DNA from: Chloroflexota bacterium
Lineage (GTDB): Bacteria; Chloroflexota; Anaerolineae; Promineifilales; Promineifilaceae
DNA: 64,000 nucleotides
NCBI GenBank assembly: GCA_014584575.1
Contig: JACTMP010000003.1
Location: 186,001-250,000 of the forward strand
Reading direction: 5' to 3'
The translations under genes were made by a program, and so were the position numbers. Below, piece after piece: positions 26,791 through 35,212 of this stretch. Position 1 is the first letter of the stretch; each line of letters begins with the position of its first letter. The notes under the pieces were generated by a model, which did no database searches, was not told the origin of the DNA, and saw only the letters and a program-made list of their open reading frames with translations.

Positions 26791-27973
26791 GCTGGCCGTT
26801 AACGGGGGAACCCCGGTGCGGCAGACGATGTTGCCTTACGGCCGTCAATGGATTGATGAGGATGACATCACGGCCGTGACAAACGTGCTGCGCTCTGATT
26901 GGCTGACGACTGGCCCTAACGTCAACGAATTTGAAACTGCTTTTGCCAGCCTGGTGGGCGCTCGTGAGGCTGTCGCTGTGAGCAATGGTACGGCAGCGCT
27001 TCATGCCGCCATGAACGCCCTGGGCATCGGCCCCGGCGATGAGGTCATTGTCCCGGCCATGACCTTTGCCGCCAGCGCCAATTGTGTGGTTTACCAGGGT
27101 GGCACGCCCGTGTTTGCGGATGTGCAGGCCGATACCCTGCTAATTGACCCAGACGATGTCGCTGCCAAAATCACGGCTCGCACCAAAGCGATTGTGGCTG
27201 TGGATTATGCCGGACAGCCGTGTGACTATGAACGCCTGCATACCCTGGCGCACCAGCACGGGCTGAAGCTGGTGGCAGACGCCTGCCATGCTATTGGCGG
27301 AGAGTATCGGGAAATGCCGGTGGGCACGCTGGCCGATTTGAGTGTCTTTAGCCTGCATCCGGTGAAACACATTACCACCGGCGAAGGCGGCGTGATTGCC
27401 ACCAATGACGCTGAACTGGCGCGGCGGATGCGGGTGTTTCGCAATCACGGCATTACCACCGACCACCGGCAGCGCGCCGAACAGGGTTCCTGGTTTTATG
27501 AGATGGTGGAATTGGGTTACAACTATCGCCTGACAGATTTTCAATGCGCGTTGGGGCTGAGCCAGTTGCGCAAGCTGCCGGGCTGGGTGGTGCGGCGGCA
27601 GGCAATTGCCCAGATGTATGATGCGGCGTTTGCGGGGTTAACGGCCGTCTCCCCCCTCACCACCCGCCCGGAAGTTTCCCATGCGTATCATCTGTACGTG
27701 GTGCGTTTTGATCTGAGCCAACTAACAGTAGACCGGAACATGTTATTCCAGGCGCTACGGGCCGAGGGGCTGGGCGTGAATTTGCATTATATTCCTGTAC
27801 ATTTGCATCCATTTTACCGGCAGCGGTTTGGTACGCAGCCTGGCCTGTGCCCAGCGGCGGAAGCCGCTTACGCCGAAATCATGTCGTTGCCCATCTTCCC
27901 GCAAATGTCTGATGCGGATGTGCAGGATGTGATCACGGCCGTGAGCAAAATCGTTGCTGCCTATCTCAATTAG
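26780..27973 (+). CDS. pseC: UDP-4-keto sugar aminotransferase, PseC
   Basis: 397 residues of the DegT/DnrJ/EryC1 aminotransferase family. It transfers an amino group from glutamate to C4 of the PseB product using PLP. The PLP lysine is K196 in HPVKHITTGEGG. Other family parts are SDWLTTGPNVNEFE, SNGTAALHAAMNALGIGPGDEV, VDYAGQPCD, ELGYNYRLTDFQCALG and NLHYIPVHLHPFY. ATG 26780 follows AAAGGA and lies inside the end of pseB. A TTG one codon earlier is less likely. Four ACGGCCGT octamers lie in this gene, so it looks native to the genome. Confidence 0.95.
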   Translation: MKTKLAVNGGTPVRQTMLPYGRQWIDEDDITAVTNVLRSDWLTTGPNVNEFETAFASLVGAREAVAVSNGTAALHAAMNALGIGPGDEVIVPAMTFAASANCVVYQGGTPVFADVQADTLLIDPDDVAAKITARTKAIVAVDYAGQPCDYERLHTLAHQHGLKLVADACHAIGGEYREMPVGTLADLSVFSLHPVKHITTGEGGVIATNDAELARRMRVFRNHGITTDHRQRAEQGSWFYEMVELGYNYRLTDFQCALGLSQLRKLPGWVVRRQAIAQMYDAAFAGLTAVSPLTTRPEVSHAYHLYVVRFDLSQLTVDRNMLFQALRAEGLGVNLHYIPVHLHPFYRQRFGTQPGLCPAAEAAYAEIMSLPIFPQMSDADVQDVITAVSKIVAAYLN

Positions 27974-27995
27974 GTAACATACCAGAAATGCACGT

Positions 27996-28064
27996 ACTAG
28001 GGCGTGTTGACATTTCCTCTGGTACGGTGAATTGCGCCTACCTCTGGAAATGTCAACAGAACCT
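27996..28064. repeat. Palindromic element between pseC and the methylase gene
   Basis: Perfect inner arms GTTGACATTTCC (28006-28016 region) and GGAAATGTCAAC (28046-28057), with CTAG pairs further out. The T-run expected of a terminator is missing. It could be a small MITE-like insertion or a processing hairpin. It marks the boundary where base composition falls. Confidence 0.65.
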
Positions 28065-28144
28065 AGATGATGTTACAGTTACCTGGCTGCAATCATTAGT
28101 TTGATTGACTAGGCCTCGAGATATAAAGCATTTAAGGAGGCATC

Positions 28145-28762
28145 ATGGTGTATGATACTGAACAGGAACAGTTCTGGGCTGGTGAGTTTGGAGATGCGTA
28201 TATTGAACGAAATCGAAGCGAACGTTTATTAGCTTCCAACCTGGCTTTTTTTTCAAAAGTGTTGAGTAAAACCCATTCGATCTCTTCAGTGCTAGAACTT
28301 GGGGCAAACATTGGAATGAACTTGCAAGCCATACATCTATTGTTACCCCAGGTTCGTATCGGCGCTGTTGAAATAAATGAAAAAGCCGTTAGAGAGTTAA
28401 ATAAGCACAATTGGCTTAATGTTTATCATCAATCAATACTTGAGTTTTCTTCTGTCGAAACTTGGGATCTTGTTTTCACGAAGGGCGTTCTGATTCACCT
28501 AAGCCCAGATAAATTGCCGTCTATTTACGATCTCCTGTTTAAGTTGAGTAACCGCTATATTCTTTTCTGTGAGTATTACAATCCGACTCCAGTTGAAGTT
28601 AATTACCGCGGTTACTCAAACAGATTATTCAAAAGAGACTTTGCCGGCGAAATTCTTGATCGGAGGATGGATTTGACGCTTCTTGACTATGGCTTTGTAT
28701 ATCATAGGGATAACAGTTTTCCCCAAGATGATATGACATGGTTTCTGATGGAAAAGCGCTAA
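28145..28762 (+). CDS. Pseudaminic acid biosynthesis-associated methylase
   Basis: 205 residues. AAGGAGG lies just before the ATG. The SAM-binding motif is VLELGANIGMNLQAI, followed by GAVEINEKAVREL and LVFTKGVLIHLSPDKLP. The N-terminus TEQEQFWAGEFGDAYIERN and the overall length match the methylase family that is found inside pseudaminic acid clusters. It probably methylates a nonulosonic acid intermediate or the finished sugar (inference). GC is clearly lower than in the genes on either side and no ACGGCCGT octamer is present, suggesting separate acquisition. Confidence 0.87.
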   Translation: MVYDTEQEQFWAGEFGDAYIERNRSERLLASNLAFFSKVLSKTHSISSVLELGANIGMNLQAIHLLLPQVRIGAVEINEKAVRELNKHNWLNVYHQSILEFSSVETWDLVFTKGVLIHLSPDKLPSIYDLLFKLSNRYILFCEYYNPTPVEVNYRGYSNRLFKRDFAGEILDRRMDLTLLDYGFVYHRDNSFPQDDMTWFLMEKR

Positions 28763-28854
28763 CTGCTTTCCCAGCCTATGATGATGATACAATTAAGCCA
28801 ACACCCTCTGCCGATTACTCATTCGACTTAATTCAGGCGCATGGAGAGTGGTAA

Positions 28855-29556
28855 GTGAAAAAGAGTATTGCAATCATTCCGGCGCGGGGAGGTAGCAAGC
28901 GCATTCCACGTAAAAATATCCGCCCCTTTTGCGGTAAACCTATCATTGCTTACGCTATCGAGGTGGCGCAACAATCACAGCTATTTGCAGAGGTGATGGT
29001 CTCCACAGAGGACGATGAGATCGCCGCCGTTGCTAGAGAATATGGGGCTATCGTCCCCTTTCGTCGCAGCCGGCGCAACGCCGATGATTTTGCCACGACT
29101 ACCGATGTGGTGCTAGAGGTTTTAGCCGCTTACGCCGAGAAGGGGCGAGATTTTACTTATGGCTGCTGTATCTACCCCACAGCCCCTTTTGTGACTACTG
29201 ATTTGTTACAAAAAGGACAGGAACTGTTGTTGTCCCAAGGATATGACTCCGTTTTCCCCATTTTGCGCTTTAGCGCCCCCATTCAACGGGCACTTTACCT
29301 AGAAGCGGGGCGGGTAAAGATGATCTGGCCGAATAATTACACAACCCGTTCTCAGGATTTACCCGACGCTTACCATGATGCGGGTCAATTTTATTGGTTT
29401 TTGGTGGCTGCTGTGCGTGAGCAGCAGCGCCTGTGGACCGATAATTCTGGGGGGATTGAGGTCACGGAGATGCAAGCCCATGACATTGACACGCTAGATG
29501 ATTGGACGGTTGCCGAGTTTAAATTTCGCTTTCAACAGAAACGGGTAACAGCGTGA
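28855..29556 (+). CDS. pseF: Pseudaminic acid cytidylyltransferase, PseF
   Basis: 233 residues starting at GTG 28855 (GGAGAG upstream). It activates pseudaminic acid with CTP to CMP-Pse. The nucleotide-binding motif IIPARGGSKRIPRKNI and VMVSTEDDEIAAVAREYGA are typical of the CMP-sugar synthetase family. CCIYPTAPFVT and NNYTTRSQDLPDAYHDAGQFYW are characteristic of PseF. Its stop codon overlaps the GTG of pseG (GTGA). There are no octamers in this gene. Confidence 0.94.
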   Translation: MKKSIAIIPARGGSKRIPRKNIRPFCGKPIIAYAIEVAQQSQLFAEVMVSTEDDEIAAVAREYGAIVPFRRSRRNADDFATTTDVVLEVLAAYAEKGRDFTYGCCIYPTAPFVTTDLLQKGQELLLSQGYDSVFPILRFSAPIQRALYLEAGRVKMIWPNNYTTRSQDLPDAYHDAGQFYWFLVAAVREQQRLWTDNSGGIEVTEMQAHDIDTLDDWTVAEFKFRFQQKRVTA

Positions 29557-30635
29557 ATGTAGATCAGGTACACTCGCTCATCATCCGGGCCGATGGTGGC
29601 ACGCAAATGGGCACGGGGCACTTGATGCGCTGCCTGGCACTGGCACAAGGCTGGCAGGAAAAGGGCGGCGAAGTTCTTTTTGTGCTGGCCTGGGAAACAA
29701 CCGCCATTGAGGAGCGGCTGCGGCAAGAGGGGATGCAGGTGGCGCATCTGGTTGGTGTGGAGGCCGGCAGTGAAGGGGATGCGGCGGCAACGGCCGTGTT
29801 AGCCCACCAACACCACGCGCGCTGGATCGTAGTGGACGGGTATCACTTCGGCGGCGCTTATCAGAAGCAGATCAAGGAGGCGGGATTCTCGCTGTTATTC
29901 ATTGATGACAATCGCCACGCCGACCACTATTACGCCGATCTGGTATTGAATCAAAACATCTATGCCCAGGCCCGTTTGTACCAGGCGCGTGAGCCGTATA
30001 CCCGCCTGCTGTTGGGTACGTCTTTTGCCCTGCTGCGGCGGGAATTCTGGCCCTGGCGTGGCTGGCAGCGGCCAATGCCTGAGGTGGCTCGCCACCTGTT
30101 GGTTACATTGGGCGGGAGCGACCCAGACAATGTGACCCTGAAGGTTATTCAGGCATTACGGCAGCTAATGGGTGAGTGGGAAGCCGTCATCGTGGTGGGT
30201 GGGCAGAATCCTCATTACTATGAGTCGGTGACGGCCGTGGGCAATGATCCCCGGTTTCAACTCCGCCAAAATGTGCCCAATATGCCGGAATTGATGGCCT
30301 GGGCAGATGTGGCCATATCGGCCGGTGGTAGTAGCATCTGGGAGTTAGCCTTTATGGGAGTGCCTACCTTGTTAGTCACATTAGCAGACAACCAATCCGA
30401 GGCAGTGAACACACTTGCACAAAACGGTATATGTCTAAAATTGGATCAAAATAGAACATTGACATTGGCGCGCGTGAAGGAATATCTTGAAAGTTTACTA
30501 AGAGATTCTGCGCAACGTGCGTTGATGCACAAACGTGCGCGTGATTTGGTGGATGGATTTGGCGTAGTCCGAATTGTCAACAATATGCAATCGGCCGACC
30601 TGGAGGAACGGTATGAATCAATTGAGGGATGTTAG
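29553..30635 (+). CDS. pseG: UDP-2,4-diacetamido-trideoxy-altropyranose hydrolase, PseG
   Basis: 360 residues starting at GTG 29553, overlapping pseF by four bases. It removes UDP to release the free 2,4-diacetamido sugar. The signature IIRADGGTQMGTGHLMRCLA (glycine-rich loop with the catalytic His), DGYHFGGAYQ, LLFIDDN and the GT-B-like C-terminal half (TLGGSDPDNVT, ADVAISAGGSSIWELAFMGVP) identify it. It overlaps pseH by 23 bases. Confidence 0.94.
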   Translation: MNVDQVHSLIIRADGGTQMGTGHLMRCLALAQGWQEKGGEVLFVLAWETTAIEERLRQEGMQVAHLVGVEAGSEGDAAATAVLAHQHHARWIVVDGYHFGGAYQKQIKEAGFSLLFIDDNRHADHYYADLVLNQNIYAQARLYQAREPYTRLLLGTSFALLRREFWPWRGWQRPMPEVARHLLVTLGGSDPDNVTLKVIQALRQLMGEWEAVIVVGGQNPHYYESVTAVGNDPRFQLRQNVPNMPELMAWADVAISAGGSSIWELAFMGVPTLLVTLADNQSEAVNTLAQNGICLKLDQNRTLTLARVKEYLESLLRDSAQRALMHKRARDLVDGFGVVRIVNNMQSADLEERYESIEGC

Positions 30636-31161
30636 ACCTGAGGATAAGGGGATAATTCTACAATGGCGCAATTCGCCGGAGATAGCCAGATTCATGTACA
30701 CAGACCGAGAGATTACAGTCGAGGAGCATGAGAATTGGTTTCAACATATCCAGATTGATGATAAGACGCGCTACTGGATTATTCAGTGTGATGGTGAAGA
30801 TGTGGGTCTGGTCAACATCTATGACCTGGATAGGCATAATCGGAGGTGCTACTGGGCATTTTATATTGCCAGTCCCAATGTGCGTGGTAAGGGTGTTGGT
30901 AGTTACGTCGAATACACCATCTTAACCTACACATTTGAAGTATTAGGGCTAAACAAATTGTGTTGTGAAGTGCTTGGATTTAACGAAGCTGTCGTTAATA
31001 TGCACAAGAAATTTGGCTTTACGCAAGAAGGATTGTTTCGTCAACATCGTTGGAAACAGGAGTCCCCCTATGATGTTGTCTGTCTAGCCATCCTCCGTGA
31101 AGAGTGGCAGGCTATTAAACCTGATATTGAGCAGCGATTGCAGGCAAAAGGCATCATATAG
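30613..31161 (+). CDS. pseH: GNAT N-acetyltransferase, PseH
   Basis: 182 residues from ATG 30613 (GGAGGAA upstream), starting inside the end of pseG. GNAT-fold features are LRDVRPEDKGIILQWRNSPE at the N-terminus, YWAFYIASPNVRGKGVGSYV (acetyl-CoA pyrophosphate loop) and LGFNEAVVNMHKKFGFTQEG. It acetylates the 4-amino group of the PseC product, which is the substrate then used by PseG. The gene order G-H is reversed relative to the pathway order, as is common. Confidence 0.92.
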   Translation: MNQLRDVRPEDKGIILQWRNSPEIARFMYTDREITVEEHENWFQHIQIDDKTRYWIIQCDGEDVGLVNIYDLDRHNRRCYWAFYIASPNVRGKGVGSYVEYTILTYTFEVLGLNKLCCEVLGFNEAVVNMHKKFGFTQEGLFRQHRWKQESPYDVVCLAILREEWQAIKPDIEQRLQAKGII

Positions 31162-31214
31162 AATTTGAAGCATGTGTCATAAATCGGATAACCCTCTGAG
31201 AAAGGCAGGGAAAA

Positions 31215-32255
31215 ATGTACATCAATAAACAAAAAATCGGCACTGGCGCCCCCACTTACATAATCGCAGAATTATCGGCCAATCATAATCAGGATTTTAA
31301 CCAGGCTGAACAGCTCATTCATGCGGCCAAAGAGGCGGGGGCTGATGCGATTAAGCTGCAAACTTACACGCCCGACACTATCACTATTGATTGTGACAAT
31401 GATTATTTTCGCATTGGCGAAGGCTCTATTTGGGCGGGGAAAAATCTGTATCGGCTGTATGGTGAGGCTTATACCCCCTGGGAATGGCAGCCTAAATTGC
31501 AGGCGGTGGCCCAAGAGTTGGGTTTGCATCTGTTTTCTACGCCTTTTGATGAAACGGCCGTTGACTTTTTAGAAAACATGAACGTGCCGGCCTATAAAAT
31601 TGCCTCATTTGAAGTGGTAGACATCCCGCTTATCCGGCGTATCGCCCGCACCGGGAAACCCATCATCATGTCTACGGGCATGGCCACGTTGGCCGAAATT
31701 GACGAGGCGGTGCAAACCATTCGCCAGGAAGGAAATACCCAACTGGCGTTGCTCAAATGCACCAGCGCTTACCCGGCGCCACCGGAAGAGATGAATTTGC
31801 GCACCATCCCCCACCTGGCAGCCGCGTATGGCGTACCGGTGGGTTTGTCCGATCATACATTGGGGATTGCTGCGCCGGTCACGGCCGTAGCCCTCGGCGC
31901 GGCCATCATCGAAAAGCACTTTACCCTCTCCCGTTATGTGCCCGGCCCAGACAGCGCCTTCTCGCTGGAACCCCAGGAATTCAAGGCCATGGTCGAGGCC
32001 ATTCGCGCCGCCGAAAAGGCTTTGGGACAGGTGCAGTATGATGTTACCGCACGAGAACAGGCCAGCCGGGTATTTCGCCGCTCCTTGTTTGTGGTAAAAG
32101 ATGTCAAGGCCGGCGAGCCGTTCACTGCCGAAAACGTGCGTTCCATTCGCCCCGGTCATGGGCTGCACACCCGTTACCTGGCGGAAATCATCGGCCGGCG
32201 CGCCGCTTATGATGTGGCCCCCGGTACGCCCGTGCAATGGGATATGGTTGCCTGA
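31215..32255 (+). CDS. pseI: Pseudaminic acid synthase, PseI
   Basis: 346 residues of the NeuB family. It condenses the hexose with phosphoenolpyruvate to give pseudaminic acid. Features: YIIAELSANHNQDFNQAEQL, DAIKLQTYTPDTIT, LFSTPFDETAVDFLE, MSTGMATLAEIDEAV, LKCTSAYPAPPEEMNL, GLSDHTLG and EKHFTLSR. The last 60 residues form the C-terminal SAF (antifreeze-like) domain with RSIRPGHGLHTRYL. It completes the set of six Pse enzymes and lies eight bases upstream of the flippase gene. Confidence 0.95.
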   Translation: MYINKQKIGTGAPTYIIAELSANHNQDFNQAEQLIHAAKEAGADAIKLQTYTPDTITIDCDNDYFRIGEGSIWAGKNLYRLYGEAYTPWEWQPKLQAVAQELGLHLFSTPFDETAVDFLENMNVPAYKIASFEVVDIPLIRRIARTGKPIIMSTGMATLAEIDEAVQTIRQEGNTQLALLKCTSAYPAPPEEMNLRTIPHLAAAYGVPVGLSDHTLGIAAPVTAVALGAAIIEKHFTLSRYVPGPDSAFSLEPQEFKAMVEAIRAAEKALGQVQYDVTAREQASRVFRRSLFVVKDVKAGEPFTAENVRSIRPGHGLHTRYLAEIIGRRAAYDVAPGTPVQWDMVA

Positions 32256-32262
32256 TAAGCTG

Positions 32263-33726
32263 ATGATACAGACCACCACAGCGCAGGTGACCCAACTCTG
32301 GGGCACGCTGCGCCGGTTGCTGAAAAAGCCCACCGTCCTTTTTACGGCCAACCGTTACCTGAGTTATCTGTTGCAATTGATTCGCGGCATTTGGCTGGCG
32401 CGTATTTTAGGGCCGATTTTGTTCGGGGTCTGGGGCTTCCTGATGTTGGTCAGCCAGTATTTGTCTTATACCGGGTTGGGGCTGCAATATGCCATCAATG
32501 TGGAACTGGCAGTGGCCGAACCGGATAACAAACAAAACCATACCCGGTTGATTGCCGTTGCGCTGACCACGACCTGCCTGATCTCTCTGGGGTTATTGCT
32601 GGCGGGTTTGCTTGTGCAACAGTTTCAGATACCCCTGTTTACCAGGTATTCATTCACCCAGTATGCCCTGGTTATGGCCCTGTTGACCGGTCTGACACAT
32701 GTGAACCAGGTATATGCCAACATCTACCGCGTCTACCAAAAGTTGGGGCGTATTGCCGCCTATGAGCTTATCCTGGCGGCATTACCTCTGACGATCATTT
32801 TTTTCGTTAGCCGGGAACAGTTGATCATGGCTTCGCTGGCGGCAATGGTGTTGGCAAATGTGATTGGCGTGCTGCTGTATACCGTTCGCGCGCCATTTCC
32901 CGTCAGGCTGATGTGGGATACGCCTATAGCCCGGCATTTGCTGAAAATTGGCATCCCGCTGCTGGTCTATAACCTGAGTTTCTGGCTCATTATTTTGGCG
33001 GGGCGGACGATCATCGGTATTGCCTATTCTGTGGAGATGATGGGCTATTTTTCCCTGGCGTATGCTCTGGCCAATGCGACGCTGCTGGGGCTGCGGGCTG
33101 TCGCCTGGATTATTTTCCCGGTGGTTCTGGCCAAAACGCGCTTGGGCCTGCCGGATGAAGCGGTGCGGCAAACGGTGTGGCGGGTGAATGTGGTGTATGG
33201 CACGGCCGTGTTCCTGGTGGTGTTTGGTATGATATTGGTCTCTCCCCTCCTGGTCATCGTTTTACCCCAATATGCGCAAAGCGTTGGCGTCTTAATCATC
33301 CTGTTGTTATCACAGGCCGTCTTGTCGGTGACGTTTGGCTACAATTCGGTGGCCATTGCCCGCAAACAACAGATGAAGGTGGCCGTTATTGCCATGTTGG
33401 CCGTGGCCGTTGTCTTGGCGTTGGGTCTGGCAGCAGCCTGGTTGAATTTGAGCATGTTATGGGTGGCGCTGGCCATCCTGGCAGGGTCGGCTGTGTTTAC
33501 CTTTTTGCAAGCCTGGCTGGGCGAACGCCTGTTGCGTCAGCGCCCACGCCCACAGGATTATTGGGGACAGGTCATGCCCATCGGCAGCGTGATCGCGGTG
33601 GTGTTGGCTGTCATTGGCTGCCTGACAGAAAAATATCTGGTATTCAGTCTGGCCGGCCTGGCTGTCTTTCTGGTCGGCAATCGTCCACAACTCCGCACGT
33701 TGTGGCAATTTGCGCGCTCTCTTTGA
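32263..33726 (+). CDS. Oligosaccharide flippase (Wzx-like, MOP family)
   Basis: 487 residues from ATG 32263, seven bases after pseI. The longer open frame upstream is only a shadow of pseI. About 12 to 14 membrane helices are visible, and the N-terminal region YLSYLLQLIRGIWLARILGP fits the polysaccharide synthesis/flippase family of the MOP superfamily. It probably moves a polyprenyl-linked, pseudaminic-acid-containing oligosaccharide across the membrane (inference from its place in the Pse operon). Confidence 0.87.
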   Translation: MIQTTTAQVTQLWGTLRRLLKKPTVLFTANRYLSYLLQLIRGIWLARILGPILFGVWGFLMLVSQYLSYTGLGLQYAINVELAVAEPDNKQNHTRLIAVALTTTCLISLGLLLAGLLVQQFQIPLFTRYSFTQYALVMALLTGLTHVNQVYANIYRVYQKLGRIAAYELILAALPLTIIFFVSREQLIMASLAAMVLANVIGVLLYTVRAPFPVRLMWDTPIARHLLKIGIPLLVYNLSFWLIILAGRTIIGIAYSVEMMGYFSLAYALANATLLGLRAVAWIIFPVVLAKTRLGLPDEAVRQTVWRVNVVYGTAVFLVVFGMILVSPLLVIVLPQYAQSVGVLIILLLSQAVLSVTFGYNSVAIARKQQMKVAVIAMLAVAVVLALGLAAAWLNLSMLWVALAILAGSAVFTFLQAWLGERLLRQRPRPQDYWGQVMPIGSVIAVVLAVIGCLTEKYLVFSLAGLAVFLVGNRPQLRTLWQFARSL

Positions 33727-33749
33727 ACAGCGGCAGGAGGTAGAGCTGA

Positions 33750-35117
33750 TTGTCTGGAACCCGGCAGATTATCCGAGACGCGCTGGCATTGGATGTGTCC
33801 GATCTGGTCTATCTGTACCGGCCGCATAACATGGACATGACCTTGCTTTCCCAGGTAGGGCAGCCAAAGCCGGGTATTTTCATACGTTTGGGCGCTTTCT
33901 GCTGGCGTCTGCTCAAATTGGTCAGGCAGTTGCCGCGAAGTGGGCAAATGCCCGCCCTCACCCCACGAGCGCCGCTGTTTTTTGTCACCACCAGAAACCA
34001 GACGGCGGCGCTGCAACCACTGGTAACAGAGATAAAAAATGCGGAGTTGGTGGGCATTGAGGGTTTTGGCAACCATCAACTGCCGCTCTTCTGGGCTTAT
34101 GTCTGGTCTTTACCATTCTTACCGGTGGTGATGGGACGCTATTGGCGCGCCAGCGGGTTAGAACGCCGCCCATTTCGGCATGTATGGGATATGTATTGGC
34201 TGTCCTATGGGTATTACATTTTGTTGCGCCGGTTGTTGCGCCAGATGCGGCCATCGGTTGTGGTGATGTCCAATGACCATATGCTATGGACGCGGGCTTT
34301 ATTGCGGGCAGCGCAGGCGGAAAAGCTAACCACCATTTATTTGCAGCACGCCTCTGTTTCTGAGCGGTTCCCGCCATTGGCGTTTGATTTTGCCCTGCTC
34401 GATGGGTTTGATGCGGCCCAAAAATATGCCGCCTGTGGGCCATCGGCCACGAAGGTGTTTTTGGTGGGGCTGCCACGTTTTGACGCTTATGCCACAAGAA
34501 TTAACCGGCAGTCGCAGGCGTCTGTTGTCGGCATTTGCATCAACCCACAAAATGGCCTGGACGAGGTGGCCCGTCTGGTGATGGCGCTGGCGCAGACTGC
34601 GCCTGGGCTGCAATTTGTTTTGCGGCCACACCCCAGTGATCCACGGCGCGAGATGTGGCAAAAGCTGGCGCGACAGGCTGAGTGGGAGTATTCTGACGGC
34701 CGTACTGAACCCGCCTTCCAATTCCTCAGCCGCATGGACGTGGTATTGGCCGGTGATTCCAGCATTCTGCTGGAAGCGGCGCTGATGAATGTATACCCTA
34801 TTTATTATGATTTTTTAGGTCAGAAGCTAGATTATTATGGCTTTCATCAGAACGGTCTGGCGGCCTATCATGATGACCCACAGGTGGTGGCAGTGGCGCT
34901 GCAAGAACTGGCAACCCGTAAACCCGATGTGCGGGACCGGACAAAACGATATTGTGCTTCGGTACATACGGCGTATGACGGCCGTTCGGCCGAACTGGCC
35001 GCCGCACTCATCCGTCAAATTATCGCCGGTGAATCGCTGACTGGTGGAGACTGGCAAAGGGCGCCAGAAATTGAGGGGCTGGCAGTGTATGAATTATCGG
35101 CGACCCCGCTAAGCTGA
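33750..35117 (+). CDS. GT-B-like glycosyltransferase, candidate Pse transferase
   Basis: 455 residues. The likely start is TTG 33750, with CAGGAGG ten bases upstream. The N-terminal half has RPSVVVMSNDHMLWTRALLR and TTIYLQHASVSERFPPL. The C-terminal half has FVLRPHPSDPRREMWQKLA and DVVLAGDSSILLEAALMNV. This RPHP...GDSSxxLEA pattern is typical of GT-B enzymes related to Kdo, sialic acid and CDP-glycerol transferases. No signal peptide or membrane helix is clear. Its position directly after the Pse enzymes and flippase makes transfer of pseudaminic acid from CMP-Pse a reasonable guess, not shown by sequence alone. Confidence 0.7.
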   Translation: MSGTRQIIRDALALDVSDLVYLYRPHNMDMTLLSQVGQPKPGIFIRLGAFCWRLLKLVRQLPRSGQMPALTPRAPLFFVTTRNQTAALQPLVTEIKNAELVGIEGFGNHQLPLFWAYVWSLPFLPVVMGRYWRASGLERRPFRHVWDMYWLSYGYYILLRRLLRQMRPSVVVMSNDHMLWTRALLRAAQAEKLTTIYLQHASVSERFPPLAFDFALLDGFDAAQKYAACGPSATKVFLVGLPRFDAYATRINRQSQASVVGICINPQNGLDEVARLVMALAQTAPGLQFVLRPHPSDPRREMWQKLARQAEWEYSDGRTEPAFQFLSRMDVVLAGDSSILLEAALMNVYPIYYDFLGQKLDYYGFHQNGLAAYHDDPQVVAVALQELATRKPDVRDRTKRYCASVHTAYDGRSAELAAALIRQIIAGESLTGGDWQRAPEIEGLAVYELSATPLS

Positions 35118-35212
35118 CGGCTTGTGGGGGGCCAATGTCAGGAGATTGGGGGGGTTGCCAGTGTGTGTATTCTTGGGTACCATCCCACGAATTTGGCAAG
35201 AGGAGTAGCTAC

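Noticed and set aside
32101..32262. Upstream extension of the Wzx flippase frame into pseI
   Set aside because: It runs through the conserved C-terminus of pseI in another frame. ATG 32263 gives the normal flippase start.
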